A DNA stretch of 64,000 nucleotides from Enterococcus_I eurekensis (GCF_042654605.1 NZ_JBHSGT010000056.1:30715-94714), one strand, 5' to 3'. Positions 17,734 to 27,579 are shown, numbered from the stretch's first letter. The notes: generated by a model from the sequence alone, not told the origin. Made by a program: numbers and translations.

Positions 17734-17769
17734 GATTCGAGTGATTTTATAGACAAAGGAGCGTTTGCT

Positions 17770-19767
17770 TTGGTAAAAAAGAATTTAACAGAATATAATG
17801 ATGCTTCAATCCAAGTATTGGAAGGGTTAGAAGCTGTTCGAAAAAGACCAGGAATGTATATCGGTTCAACAGATAGTCGTGGTTTGCACCATTTAGTTTA
17901 TGAAATTGTTGATAATGCCGTTGATGAAGTTTTATCGGGTTACGGCAATCAAATTGAAGTTGTGCTACATAAAGACAATAGTATTAGCGTTGAAGATTAT
18001 GGTCGTGGAATGCCTGTAGGAATGCACAAATCGGGTGTTTCGACCGTTGAGGTTATTTTTACTGTCTTGCATGCTGGTGGAAAATTTGGTCAAGGTGGCT
18101 ACAAGACATCTGGTGGTTTGCATGGTGTTGGTGCCAGTGTGGTAAATGCTCTCTCCCGTTGGTTGACCGTTTCAATTTATCGTGATGGTATTGAGTATTT
18201 ACAAAATTTTAAAGATGGTGGAAAACCAGACGGGAAATTAAAAAAAGTTGGTAAAACAAAACGAGCGAATGGAACAAAAGTTCAGTTTTTACCGGATAAA
18301 AGTATTTTTTCAGTGACTAAATTTTCATATGATACACTCGCAGAACGATTAAGAGAGTCCGCTTTTTTATTAAAAGGGGTAAAAATTAATTTAATTGATT
18401 TACGTGAAAGTGAAAAAGTTGAAGAGCTCTTCCATTATGATGAAGGAATTTCAGCTTTTGTTGCCTATTTGAATGAAGAAAAAGACAGCTTAACACCAAT
18501 TATGTATTTTTCAGGTGAAAAAGAAGGCATTGAAGTCGAAGTTGCGATTCAATACAATGATGGTTTCTCTGACAATTTACTTTCATTTGTTAATAATGTG
18601 CGTACAAGAGATGGTGGCACACATGAAGTCGGTATGAAAACAGCTTTAACAAAAGCGTTTAATGAATATGCTCGAAAAGTAAATTTATTAAAAGACAAGG
18701 ATAAGAATCTAGAAGGCAGTGATTTCCGCGAAGGGTTAGCGGCCATTCTCTCGATTCGTGTGCCAGAAAATTTATTACAATTTGAAGGTCAGACGAAGGA
18801 AAAATTAGGAACACCAATTGCTCGTAGTATTGTCGAACAAATTGTGAGTGAACAGTTAGGGTATTATTTACTTGAAAATAGTGAAACGAGTCAAATGTTG
18901 ATTCGTAAAGCTTTGAAAGCCCGCGAAGCCCGTGAAGCAGCACGTAAAGCCCGTGAGGAAAGCCGAAACGGTAAGAAACGTAAAAAAGGCGAGTCTCTAC
19001 TTTCTGGAAAACTGACACCCGCGCAATCTCGTAATCCTAAAAAGAATGAATTGTACTTAGTCGAAGGCGATTCTGCCGGTGGTTCCGCGAAACAAGGACG
19101 CGATCGAAAATTCCAAGCAATTTTACCTTTACGAGGTAAAGTGATTAATACTGAAAAAGCAAAAATGCAAGACATCTTAAAAAATGAAGAAATTAATACA
19201 ATGATTTATACAATTGGTGCTGGCGTGGGTCCAGAGTTTTCAATTGAGGATTGTAATTATGATAAAGTGATTATTATGACCGATGCGGATACCGATGGTG
19301 CCCACATTCAAGTTTTATTATTAACATTCTTCTATCGTTATATGAAACCACTAATTGAAGAAGGTAAAGTCTATATTGCTTTACCACCGCTTTATAAAGT
19401 TTCAAAAGGGACAGGTAAAAAAGAAGTCATTGAGTACGCATGGACCGAAGATGAATTGCAAGAAAAAATTCAAAAAATTGGTCGTGGCTACATGATTCAA
19501 CGTTATAAAGGTTTGGGTGAGATGAATGCTGATCAACTTTGGGAGACGACAATGGATCCAGAAACACGGACTTTAATCCGCGTCTGGATTGATGACGCCG
19601 CACAGGCTGAACGTCGTGTAACAACTCTAATGGGGGATAAAGTACCGCCCCGTCGTAAATGGATTGAAAATAACGTCCAATTTACTTTAGAAGATTCGGT
19701 TGGTATTTTGGATAAAGAAGCCAATCGCCCAGCAACAGTAACTGAAAGTGAATTAATTGAAGAGTAG
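17770..19767 (+). CDS. parE: DNA topoisomerase IV subunit B
   Basis: 665 residues. The ATPase subunit of topoisomerase IV, which unlinks daughter chromosomes. The GHKL ATP-binding site (EIVDNAVDEVLSGYG, then VEDYGRGMPVGMHKSG and GLHGVGASVVNALS) is followed by the transducer and the Toprim domain with EGDSAGGSAKQGRDRKFQAI and DADTDGAHI. Start: a TTG at 17770, 8 bp after AAAGGAG. Upstream in-frame starts at 17704-17725 would lie in the promoter. Its pairing with parC, rather than with recF and the replication origin region, supports ParE over GyrB. Confidence 0.95.
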   Translation: MVKKNLTEYNDASIQVLEGLEAVRKRPGMYIGSTDSRGLHHLVYEIVDNAVDEVLSGYGNQIEVVLHKDNSISVEDYGRGMPVGMHKSGVSTVEVIFTVLHAGGKFGQGGYKTSGGLHGVGASVVNALSRWLTVSIYRDGIEYLQNFKDGGKPDGKLKKVGKTKRANGTKVQFLPDKSIFSVTKFSYDTLAERLRESAFLLKGVKINLIDLRESEKVEELFHYDEGISAFVAYLNEEKDSLTPIMYFSGEKEGIEVEVAIQYNDGFSDNLLSFVNNVRTRDGGTHEVGMKTALTKAFNEYARKVNLLKDKDKNLEGSDFREGLAAILSIRVPENLLQFEGQTKEKLGTPIARSIVEQIVSEQLGYYLLENSETSQMLIRKALKAREAREAARKAREESRNGKKRKKGESLLSGKLTPAQSRNPKKNELYLVEGDSAGGSAKQGRDRKFQAILPLRGKVINTEKAKMQDILKNEEINTMIYTIGAGVGPEFSIEDCNYDKVIIMTDADTDGAHIQVLLLTFFYRYMKPLIEEGKVYIALPPLYKVSKGTGKKEVIEYAWTEDELQEKIQKIGRGYMIQRYKGLGEMNADQLWETTMDPETRTLIRVWIDDAAQAERRVTTLMGDKVPPRRKWIENNVQFTLEDSVGILDKEANRPATVTESELIEE

Positions 19768-19779
19768 GAGAGATCACTA

Positions 19780-22236
19780 ATGGCTGAACAACAAAATATT
19801 CAAGAGTTAACGTTAGAAGAAGTGATGGGTGATCGCTTTGGACGCTATTCAAAATATATTATTCAAGAACGTGCTTTGCCCGATATTCGAGATGGGTTAA
19901 AACCCGTTCAACGTCGTATATTGTATGCGATGCACAAAGATGGGAATACTTTTGATAAAGGCTTTAGAAAATCAGCAAAATCAGTCGGCAATATTATGGG
20001 GAATTATCACCCGCATGGAGACAGTAGTATTTACGAAGCAATGGTCCGGATGAGTCAAGATTGGAAACTTCGCGAAGTTCTAATTGAAATGCACGGGAAT
20101 AATGGAAGTATGGATGGTGATCCGGCTGCGGCGATGCGTTATACGGAGGCCCGTCTTTCAAAATTAAGTGGTGAAATGCTAAAAGATATCGAAAAAGATA
20201 CGGTTGACCTGGTTTGGAATTTTGATGATACGGAGAAAGAACCGGTTGTATTGCCGACACAATATCCAAATTTACTAGTCAATGGCTCAACGGGGATTTC
20301 TGCAGGTTATGCAACCGAAATCCCAACTCACAACTTGGCAGAAATTATCGATGGCACCATCTATCTTATTGATCATCCCAATGCTTCCATTGAAAAATTA
20401 ATGGATTTTATCCCAGGACCAGATTTTCCAACGGGTGGTATTTTGCAAGGAAAAGAAGAAATTAGAAAAGCCTATGAGACTGGCAAAGGAAAAGTTATCT
20501 TACGTTCTAAAACAAAATTTGAAGACATTAAGGGTGGCCGACAACAAATTGTCGTTGAGGAAATTCCTTATGAAGTCAATAAAGCCAATCTTGTTAAAAA
20601 AATGGATGAGATTCGTCTAAATAAAAAAATCGATGGGATTAGTGAAGTCCGTGATGAAACCGATCGGACGGGCTTAAGAATCGTCGTTGAATTAAAAAAA
20701 GAAGCCAATGCAGAAGGTATTTTAAATTATTTATTTAAAAATACCGATTTACAAGTCAATTATAACTTCAATATGGTCGCGATTGATGAAATGCATCCCC
20801 GTCAAGTGGGGTTAAAACGCATTTTAGAAAGCTACATTTTACATCGACGTGAAGTCGTCTTAAAGCGGACGCATTTTGACTTGGCTAAAGCGAAAAAACG
20901 TCAACACATCGTTGATGGTTTGATGAAGGCTTTATCGATTTTAGATGAAGTCATTGTTACAATCCGCCAAAGTAAAGATAAAAAAGACGCCAAAGAGCAA
21001 TTGATTTTACAACATCAATTTACTGAAGAACAAGCAGAAGCGATTGTTATGTTACAATTGTACCGTTTAACGAATACAGATATTACGCAATTACGTGCAG
21101 AAGCGAAAGAGTTGGCTGAGCGAATTGAAGAGCTGTCAAAAATTGTTGCAGAAGATTCAGAACTATTAAAAGTCTTGAAAAAAGAATTACGCGACATCAA
21201 AAAGCAGTACGGTAATCCTCGTAAAACAGAAATTGAAGCTGAAATTGAAGAAATTGTCATTGAAACGGAAGTGCTTATTATTCCGGAAGAAGTCATTGTG
21301 ACGATTACCAAGGAAGGCTATTTGAAGCGCAGTAGTTTACGTTCGTACCAAGCCTCAAAACCAATTGAATTGGGAATGAAGGATGGCGATGAAGTCTTAT
21401 TTGCCAAACAGTTGAACACGTTAGATCATTTATATCTAGTCACAACGAAAGGTAATATCATTTACCGTCCAGTCCATGAATTACCAGAAGTTCGTTGGAA
21501 AGAATTAGGTGAGCATCTGTCACAAACAATCACTACGACTTTATCGAACGAAGAGATTTTAGCCGTCTTTGATTTTAAAGAGTTACCTACTGATAAAACA
21601 TTCTTGTTTATTAGTCGCGAAGGTTGGATCAAACAAACGAATTGTCTTGATTTTGCTCCAGGAAGAACCTATAGAAGCCGTGCTCAAGTCTGTATGACCT
21701 TAAAAACTCCAACCGATGAAATTGTTGATGTCTTTTTAATTGATCCAAATGAAGCACTCGATGTTTTCTTAGCAAGCCATCAAGCTTATGGCTTACGTTA
21801 TGCAGTACAAGAAGTACCAATCGTAGGTGCAAGGGCTGCTGGAGTGAAATCGATGAATCTAAAAGAAAATGATTTCGTTGTGAACGGTCTAGTTGTTTAT
21901 TCCGAAGGAGATTCACCAATCGTGATCATTAGTCAACGAGGAGCCGTTAAGCGCATGTTAGCGCAAGAAATCCCGCAAATGGGACGCGCTAAACGTGGAC
22001 AAATGATTTTACGACAATTAAAGAGCAATCCACATCGTATTTTCTTTATGGGATTAGGGGAAAATCAAACCTATCTTGTTCAAAATCAAAAAGGAGAAGA
22101 AAAAACGTTACATACCAATGATTTCCCGATTGCTGATCGGACATCAAACGGTAGTTTTATTCTTGATGAAAAATCAGGTGGCGAAATCAGTGAGGTTCGT
22201 TACATGGACAGTTTTTCTCAATTAGAAAATGATTAA
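19780..22236 (+). CDS. parC: DNA topoisomerase IV subunit A
   Basis: 818 residues. The DNA-cutting subunit. The catalytic Tyr121 lies in AAAMRYTEARLSKL. The quinolone-resistance region reads HPHGDSSIYEAM with Ser82 and Glu86, the wild-type susceptible-like state. A coiled-coil tower and the C-terminal beta-pinwheel (from about 500, with SYQASKPIELGMKDGDEV and repeated blade motifs) complete the protein. It starts 12 bp after parE with AGGAGAG upstream and ends at a terminator. Confidence 0.96.
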   Translation: MAEQQNIQELTLEEVMGDRFGRYSKYIIQERALPDIRDGLKPVQRRILYAMHKDGNTFDKGFRKSAKSVGNIMGNYHPHGDSSIYEAMVRMSQDWKLREVLIEMHGNNGSMDGDPAAAMRYTEARLSKLSGEMLKDIEKDTVDLVWNFDDTEKEPVVLPTQYPNLLVNGSTGISAGYATEIPTHNLAEIIDGTIYLIDHPNASIEKLMDFIPGPDFPTGGILQGKEEIRKAYETGKGKVILRSKTKFEDIKGGRQQIVVEEIPYEVNKANLVKKMDEIRLNKKIDGISEVRDETDRTGLRIVVELKKEANAEGILNYLFKNTDLQVNYNFNMVAIDEMHPRQVGLKRILESYILHRREVVLKRTHFDLAKAKKRQHIVDGLMKALSILDEVIVTIRQSKDKKDAKEQLILQHQFTEEQAEAIVMLQLYRLTNTDITQLRAEAKELAERIEELSKIVAEDSELLKVLKKELRDIKKQYGNPRKTEIEAEIEEIVIETEVLIIPEEVIVTITKEGYLKRSSLRSYQASKPIELGMKDGDEVLFAKQLNTLDHLYLVTTKGNIIYRPVHELPEVRWKELGEHLSQTITTTLSNEEILAVFDFKELPTDKTFLFISREGWIKQTNCLDFAPGRTYRSRAQVCMTLKTPTDEIVDVFLIDPNEALDVFLASHQAYGLRYAVQEVPIVGARAAGVKSMNLKENDFVVNGLVVYSEGDSPIVIISQRGAVKRMLAQEIPQMGRAKRGQMILRQLKSNPHRIFFMGLGENQTYLVQNQKGEEKTLHTNDFPIADRTSNGSFILDEKSGGEISEVRYMDSFSQLEND

Positions 22237-22255
22237 CTGTTATAATTAAACAGCG

Positions 22256-22297
22256 AAACAGGCTCGATCTGTATCAATACAGAGAGGCCTGTTTTTT
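22256..22297 (+). terminator. Terminator after parC
   Basis: AAACAGGC (22256-22263) pairs with GCCTGTTT (22287-22294), an inner stem TCTGTAT/ATACAGA stacks inside, and a T-run follows. Confidence 0.85.
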
Positions 22298-22335
22298 TAT
22301 TTCGTGCAACCTTTATTATTTTATTCACGAACTAT

Positions 22336-22353
22336 TTTATAAAATTATCACAA
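22336..22353 (+). promoter_or_regulatory. Rex-operator-like sequence upstream of pflB
   Basis: An 18-mer whose right half is a perfect TCACAA and left half TTTATA, against the Rex consensus TTGTGA-N6-TCACAA (10 of 12 defined bases). It lies 83 bp before the pflB -35 box. Rex, the NADH/NAD sensor, controls fermentative genes such as pflB in other Firmicutes. Candidate only. Confidence 0.35.
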
Positions 22354-22435
22354 GTGAAAATCCTTTTAAATCAACTGTTAAAGTCGATTTATTCGCAGAT
22401 AAACTAAATTTGCTCAATGAAATTTATTTATTGTC

Positions 22436-22463
22436 TTGCAAAAACGCTTTTTTGTGTTATACT
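22436..22463 (+). promoter_or_regulatory. Strong promoter for pflB
   Basis: TTGCAA (22436-22441), a 16-bp spacer and TATACT (22458-22463) with a TGT extension (22455-22457). The spacer holds a near-palindromic CAAAAACGCTTTTTTG, which could be a weak CcpA (cre-like) site. Confidence 0.75.
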
Positions 22464-22515
22464 ATTCACGTAAAGCTGTTACATAAGAGAACAGAAAATA
22501 AGGAGGACCATTATT

Positions 22516-24795
22516 ATGTCATCTGAAGTAAAAAATGTAGAGAATTTAAACAAAGCATGGGAAGGTTTTAAAGGCGGTTTGTGGGAGTCAGAAGTTGACA
22601 CTCGCGGATTTATTCAAGCAAACTACACAGAGTACCGTGGAGACGATAGTTTCTTAGAAGGTATCGCACCAAGTACCGACAAATTATGGACAAAGTTACA
22701 AGAATTATTTGAGGTTCAACATGAACGCAATGGTGTTTATGATATGGATACAAATAATCCTGCAACATTAACTTCACATGCACCAGGATATTTAATTAAA
22801 GAAGAAGAAAAAATTGTTGGTTTACAAACAGACGTACCATTGAAACAAGCATTTCAACCATTCGGCGGTATCAACATGGCTAATGGTGCATTAGTATCAA
22901 ACGGCTATGAAGTTGATGAAGAAATGCAAAAAATCTTTACTGACTACCGTAAAACACATAACCAAGGTGTTTTCGATGCTTACACACCAGAAATGCGTTT
23001 AGCACGTAAAAACAAAATTATTACAGGTTTACCAGATGCTTACGGACGTGGACGTATCATCGGTGATTACCGTCGTATTGCGTTATACGGTATTGATTTC
23101 TTGATGGAACAAAAGAAAAAAGATCATGATAATACTGGTAACAAAGTAATGACTGACGATGTTATTCGTTTACGTGAAGAAATCTCAGAACAATATCGTG
23201 CTTTAAATGACTTGAAAAAAATGGCAGCCTCTTACGGATTTGATATTTCACGTCCAGCTGAAAATGCACAAGAAGCAGTTCAATGGTTATACTTCGGTTA
23301 CTTAGGTGCGATTAAAGCACAAAATGGTGCCGCAATGTCAATCGGACGTATTTCTGCTTTCTTAGATATTTATATTCAACGCGATTTAGAAAAGGGCGTA
23401 ATTACTGAGTTTGAAGCACAAGAATTAATCGATCATTTAATCATGAAATTACGTATGGTTAAATTTGCTCGTACACCTGAATACAACCAATTATTCTCTG
23501 GTTATCCAATTTGGGCAACATTATCAATTGCTGGTATGGGAATAGACGGTCGTTCATTAGTTACAAAAAATGATTTCCGTATCTTACATACATTAACAAA
23601 CATGGGACCTTCACCAGAACCAAACTTAACTGTTTTATATTCATCTCATTTACCAGAAGGATTCAGAACATTCGCCGCTAAAATTGCAAAAGAAAGTTCA
23701 TCAATCCAATTTGAAAATGACGATTTACTACGCGCTAACTGGGGATCAGATGACTGTGCAATTGCATGTTGTGTATCTGCAACAGTAATGGGTAAAGATA
23801 TGCAATTCTTCGGAGCTCGTGCAAACCTTGCGAAAGCAGTTCTTTACGCTATCAACGGTGGCGTTGATGAAAAAACAAAAATGCAAGTTGCCCCTAAATT
23901 CCGTCCAATGGAAGGCGAATCATTAGATTATAACGAATTCATGGAGCGCTTCAAAGATATCATGGACTGGTTAGCAGAATTGTATGTAAATACATTAAAC
24001 GTTATTCATTACATGCACGATAAATACGCTTATGAAGCAGCACAATTAGCTTTAATGGATAGTGACTTAAAACGTACTTTCGCAACAGGTATTGCAGGTA
24101 TTTCACATGCGGCTGATAGCGTAATGGCAATCAAACATGGTAACGTAAAAGTAATTCGTGACGAAGATGGCATGGCAATCGATTATGTACCACAAAATGA
24201 ATTCCCAACATATGGTAACGACAATAAAGAGGCAGATGCAATGGCGAACTGGATTTTAGACTACTTCATGACACAAATTAAACGCCAACACACATACCGT
24301 AACTCTACACCAACAACATCATTATTAACAATTACTTCAAACGTTGTTTACGGTAAAGCGACTGGTAATACACCAGATGGCCGTCGTGCAGGTAAACCAT
24401 TAGCACCAGGTGCGAACCCAAGTTACCAAGATGGCAAATTCTTAGGTGAGAAAAATGGTCTATTAGCATCATTAAACTCAACAGCTCGTTTAGAATACAA
24501 ACACGCTTTAGATGGTATTTCAAACACTCAAACAATTAATCCAAACGGCTTAGGTAAAGATGAAGATACTCGTATCGCAAACTTACGAAACGTAATGGAT
24601 GGATACTTTGACAACGGTGGTTACCACTTAAACGTGAACGTGTTTACAAATGAATTATTATTGGATGCACAAAAACATCCTGAAAAATATCCAAACTTAA
24701 CAATTCGTGTTTCTGGATACGCTGTTAAATTCCGTGATTTAACTCCTGAACAACAAGCAGACGTTATTGCAAGAACTTCACACGATAAGTTATAA
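22516..24795 (+). CDS. pflB: Formate C-acetyltransferase (pyruvate formate-lyase)
   Basis: 759 residues. A glycyl-radical enzyme that converts pyruvate and CoA to acetyl-CoA and formate in anaerobic fermentation. The radical glycine is Gly734 in RVSGYAVKF near the C-terminus, and the adjacent catalytic cysteines are in CAIACCVSA. Codon use is strongly biased to a few codons (for example TTA, CGT, AAC/CCA), as in highly expressed genes. A strong promoter and AAGGAGG site precede the ATG. pflA, its activator, lies downstream beyond a terminator hairpin that probably lowers pflA expression. Confidence 0.98.
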   Translation: MSSEVKNVENLNKAWEGFKGGLWESEVDTRGFIQANYTEYRGDDSFLEGIAPSTDKLWTKLQELFEVQHERNGVYDMDTNNPATLTSHAPGYLIKEEEKIVGLQTDVPLKQAFQPFGGINMANGALVSNGYEVDEEMQKIFTDYRKTHNQGVFDAYTPEMRLARKNKIITGLPDAYGRGRIIGDYRRIALYGIDFLMEQKKKDHDNTGNKVMTDDVIRLREEISEQYRALNDLKKMAASYGFDISRPAENAQEAVQWLYFGYLGAIKAQNGAAMSIGRISAFLDIYIQRDLEKGVITEFEAQELIDHLIMKLRMVKFARTPEYNQLFSGYPIWATLSIAGMGIDGRSLVTKNDFRILHTLTNMGPSPEPNLTVLYSSHLPEGFRTFAAKIAKESSSIQFENDDLLRANWGSDDCAIACCVSATVMGKDMQFFGARANLAKAVLYAINGGVDEKTKMQVAPKFRPMEGESLDYNEFMERFKDIMDWLAELYVNTLNVIHYMHDKYAYEAAQLALMDSDLKRTFATGIAGISHAADSVMAIKHGNVKVIRDEDGMAIDYVPQNEFPTYGNDNKEADAMANWILDYFMTQIKRQHTYRNSTPTTSLLTITSNVVYGKATGNTPDGRRAGKPLAPGANPSYQDGKFLGEKNGLLASLNSTARLEYKHALDGISNTQTINPNGLGKDEDTRIANLRNVMDGYFDNGGYHLNVNVFTNELLLDAQKHPEKYPNLTIRVSGYAVKFRDLTPEQQADVIARTSHDKL

Positions 24796-24810
24796 TTAGT
24801 GTAATAAGGA

Positions 24811-24842
24811 AGGGTGACAGCCTTAGCTGATCACCCTTTTTG
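24811..24842 (+). terminator. Terminator or attenuator between pflB and pflA
   Basis: AGGGTGA (24811-24817) pairs with TCACCCT (24831-24837), followed by a run of T. It sits inside the pfl gene pair, so partial read-through would set the ratio of enzyme to activase. Confidence 0.8.
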
Positions 24843-24865
24843 TAAATAGAAGGGGAGAGATTGTT

Positions 24866-25633
24866 ATGACAACTCCAGTTATGGGGACGGTTCATTCTAC
24901 GGAAAGTTTTGGTACGGTTGACGGACCTGGTGTACGCTTTATTGTGTTTACGCAAGGCTGTCGCATGCGCTGCCAATTTTGTCATAATCCAGATACTTGG
25001 AAAATTAATGATCCAAAAGCATCGGTTCGTTCAGCCGATGATGTTTTAGCAGAAGCATTGAAATATCGTCCATACTGGGGGAAAGACGGTGGAATTACCG
25101 TTAGTGGTGGTGAACCATTATTACAATTGGACTTTCTAATTGACTTGTTCAAAAAAGCAAAAGCTTTAGGAATTAACACAACGATTGATACATGTGGGAA
25201 ACCCTTTACAAGAGAAGAACCATTTTTCTCTAAATTTACCGAATTGATGTCATATACTGATTTGCTTTTATTTGATATTAAGCATATTGATAGTCAAGGG
25301 CATAGAGAGTTAACGACACAAACAAATGATAATATTTTAGAAATGGCACAGTACTTATCTGAAATTAAACAACCTGTTTGGATTCGTCACGTCTTAGTAC
25401 CAACTAAAACAGATTACGATGAATTTTTAATTCGCTTAGATGCGTTTATTAAAACGTTGGATAATGTTGATAAAGTAGAAGTCTTACCGTATCACACAAT
25501 GGGCCGTTATAAATGGGCTGAGTTGGGCTTAAAATACCCACTAGAAGGAATTGAGCCGCCAACCAATCCTCGTGTCGAAAATGCTAAAAAATTATTGCAT
25601 GTTGAAGACTACCAAGGTTATCTAACTCGTTAA
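24866..25633 (+). CDS. pflA: Pyruvate formate-lyase-activating enzyme
   Basis: 255 residues. A radical-SAM enzyme that installs the glycyl radical on PflB. The cluster-binding CxxxCxxC motif is at Cys32, Cys36 and Cys39 (GCRMRCQFCHNPD), with the upstream FGTVDGPGVRF block and the GGI-TVSGGEPLLQ SAM-binding region. AGGGGAGAG lies before the ATG. Only a terminator hairpin separates it from pflB, and no separate promoter is obvious. Confidence 0.97.
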   Translation: MTTPVMGTVHSTESFGTVDGPGVRFIVFTQGCRMRCQFCHNPDTWKINDPKASVRSADDVLAEALKYRPYWGKDGGITVSGGEPLLQLDFLIDLFKKAKALGINTTIDTCGKPFTREEPFFSKFTELMSYTDLLLFDIKHIDSQGHRELTTQTNDNILEMAQYLSEIKQPVWIRHVLVPTKTDYDEFLIRLDAFIKTLDNVDKVEVLPYHTMGRYKWAELGLKYPLEGIEPPTNPRVENAKKLLHVEDYQGYLTR

Positions 25634-25640
25634 GTTCATA

Positions 25641-25673
25641 CAACCTTTTCTCTTTTTGAAAAGGTTGTTTTTT
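25641..25673 (+). terminator. Rho-independent terminator after pflA
   Basis: A perfect 10-bp stem, CAACCTTTTC (25641-25650) with its complement at 25658-25667, then TTTTTT. Confidence 0.9.
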
Positions 25674-25704
25674 ATGGATACGTATAGTATTATCTAAAAT
25701 AATT

Positions 25705-25713
25705 TGCTATTAT
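25705..25713 (+). promoter_or_regulatory. Extended -10 promoter candidate for ppaC
   Basis: TGCTATTAT gives a TGn-extended -10 (TATTAT at 25708-25713), 34 bp before the ATG. No clear -35. Confidence 0.45.
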
Positions 25714-25746
25714 TAATGTTGAATTGCAAAGAATGGAGCGAGAATC

Positions 25747-26673
25747 ATGTCAAAAATTTTAGTTTTTGGTCACCAAAATCCTGATACGGATGCCATTGGG
25801 GCAGCAATCGCATATGCGAACTTACAACAAACATTAGGAAAAGAAGCGGAAGCAGTTGCTTTAGGAACACCAAGTGAAGAAACACAATACGCTTTAGATT
25901 ATTTTAAATTAGAAGCTCCTAGAGTAGTTGCTTCTGTAAAAGATGAAACTTCAGATGTGATGTTAGTCGATCACAATGAATTTCAACAAAGTGTTTCTGA
26001 TATTGCAGAATTAAATATTTTGGCGGTGGTTGATCATCATCGTATCGCCAACTTTGAAACAGCCAATCCGTTATATTACCGTTGTGAACCTGTAGGCTGT
26101 ACGAGTACAATCGTCTTAAAGCTTTATAAAGAAGCGAGCGTTGAAGTCCCACAAGCGGTGGCCGGAATGATGTTATCAGCGATTATTTCAGATACATTAT
26201 TATTTAAATCGCCAACATGCACACCAGAAGACGTTGCAGCAGCGAATGAATTGGCTGAAATTGCTCAAGTAAATATTGAAGTCTATGGTTTAGCGATGTT
26301 AAAGGCAGGAACAAATTTAAGTGATAAATCAGTTGAAACATTAATTGATTTGGATGCGAAGAGTTTTACAATGGGTGATAAAGTGGTCCGTGTTGCGCAA
26401 GTCAATACGGTTGATTTAAATGAAGTGTTTGATCGTCAGGCAGAACTAGAAACAGTCATGGCGAAAGAAAATCAAGAAAAAAATTACGACTTGTTTTTAT
26501 TAATTGCAACTGATATCTTAGCTAGTGATTCTGAATTACTCGTAATCGGCGAACCTGTCTCAAATGTTGAACAAGCTTTTGCAACAACATTAACGAATAA
26601 TCGTGCGTTCTTACCAGGAGTTGTCTCTCGTAAAAAACAAGTGGTCCCTCAATTAACTGAAAGTTTTAATTAA
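25747..26673 (+). CDS. ppaC: Manganese-dependent inorganic pyrophosphatase (family II)
   Basis: 308 residues. It hydrolyses pyrophosphate made by biosynthetic reactions. It belongs to the DHH phosphoesterase superfamily: GHQNPDTDAIGAA at residues 8-20 and the DHH motif at 96-98 supply metal ligands, and the C-terminal DHHA2 domain ends with PGVVSRKKQVVPQL. The gene has its own promoter candidate and terminator. It sits just after pfl, as in enterococci as far as I recall. Confidence 0.97.
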   Translation: MSKILVFGHQNPDTDAIGAAIAYANLQQTLGKEAEAVALGTPSEETQYALDYFKLEAPRVVASVKDETSDVMLVDHNEFQQSVSDIAELNILAVVDHHRIANFETANPLYYRCEPVGCTSTIVLKLYKEASVEVPQAVAGMMLSAIISDTLLFKSPTCTPEDVAAANELAEIAQVNIEVYGLAMLKAGTNLSDKSVETLIDLDAKSFTMGDKVVRVAQVNTVDLNEVFDRQAELETVMAKENQEKNYDLFLLIATDILASDSELLVIGEPVSNVEQAFATTLTNNRAFLPGVVSRKKQVVPQLTESFN

Positions 26674-26679
26674 AAAACA

Positions 26680-26737
26680 AGCACTTATTGTTTTGAAGCG
26701 AATAATTCTTCGTTTGGACAATAAGTGCTTTTATTTT
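26680..26737 (+). terminator. Rho-independent terminator after ppaC
   Basis: AGCACTTATTGT (26680-26691) pairs with ACAATAAGTGCT (26718-26729), followed by a T-rich tail that ends just before the next ribosome site. Confidence 0.85.
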
Positions 26738-26753
26738 TTAGTAGGAGATAAAA

Positions 26754-27578
26754 ATGAAAATTTTAGTGAATGAAGCAAATCAAAAATTACAAGCACTTTT
26801 GCAAAATACGGTCTTTCAAGAATTACTTGTATTCATGGAAACTAGCGCAGAAGCACCAACTTTGCGTAAAATAAAAGAAAAAATTGCTCATCCGAAAATC
26901 GAGAAAATACTCGATGATTCAATCAAAGAGCAAGTAATTTTACGAGAAAATAAACGTTACTATTTAAATCTAGCAGTGGTTAATCAATCATTTAACCAAG
27001 AAGTCGATCAAGTAGCTTCGGACTTCGTTTTAGGTATGGTAAACTTTCCAAATGTTCAAAAAATGATAATGATTGAATCATTGTATCAAGCAATTGATTT
27101 TGAAACCCCAATTATTCTAACAGAAGATATACCTGTTGTTTACGCCGAGACAGTAGAATCAGATCTGCTCAAGGTAATTTCTTTTACAAATGATCTGTGG
27201 GCTTACAATTTACCGAATTTTTTTAAATACCAAAAACTTCAAATGACAAGACTGGAATTTAGCAATTTGGATAAATTACTAGGAGATGTCGATCCTGTAT
27301 ACTTTCTAGATCAAATATTTGTCATTATTGAAAAAATAATGCGTGGAGAACGTATCCGTAAGAGTATTTTTTTAACAGCACTTGAGGAGTTTGGTTATGT
27401 GGTATTCGACGAAAAGTGGATTTTAACAGTTGCGGTGATTGAAGAAGCCGATGTAGATGCGATTAATTTATTGATTCCTAGCTACGAAATGCTATCGCCT
27501 TTACATAAAAGACAAGTGTTAACCAAACTTGTAACAGATTTAGAATTATTCAATAAAACAGTGATGATAAAAAAATAA
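26754..27578 (+). CDS. Hypothetical protein of unknown function
   Basis: 274 residues, not recognised with confidence. It has no signal peptide or membrane segment and looks cytoplasmic and alpha-helical, with moderately acidic composition. The N-terminal third (KILVNEANQKLQALLQ...ILRENKRYYLNLAVV) resembles a small helical or winged-helix-like unit; the rest has LLKVISFTNDLWAYNLPNFFKYQK and LDQIFVIIEKIMRGERIRKSIFLTALEEFGYVVF. AGGAGA lies before the ATG. It follows ppaC with only the ppaC terminator between, so it probably depends on read-through or an unseen promoter. It carries its own terminator. Confidence 0.75.
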   Translation: MKILVNEANQKLQALLQNTVFQELLVFMETSAEAPTLRKIKEKIAHPKIEKILDDSIKEQVILRENKRYYLNLAVVNQSFNQEVDQVASDFVLGMVNFPNVQKMIMIESLYQAIDFETPIILTEDIPVVYAETVESDLLKVISFTNDLWAYNLPNFFKYQKLQMTRLEFSNLDKLLGDVDPVYFLDQIFVIIEKIMRGERIRKSIFLTALEEFGYVVFDEKWILTVAVIEEADVDAINLLIPSYEMLSPLHKRQVLTKLVTDLELFNKTVMIKK

Positions 27579-27579
27579 T

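Noticed and set aside
17704..17769. N-terminal extension of ParE
   Set aside because: These 22 codons contain the promoter -35 and -10 boxes and have no ribosome site; the TTG at 17770 has AAAGGAG in the right place.
22441..22456. CcpA cre site in the pflB promoter
   Set aside because: The palindrome is imperfect and needs an extra base to fit the cre consensus, so it is mentioned only in the promoter entry.
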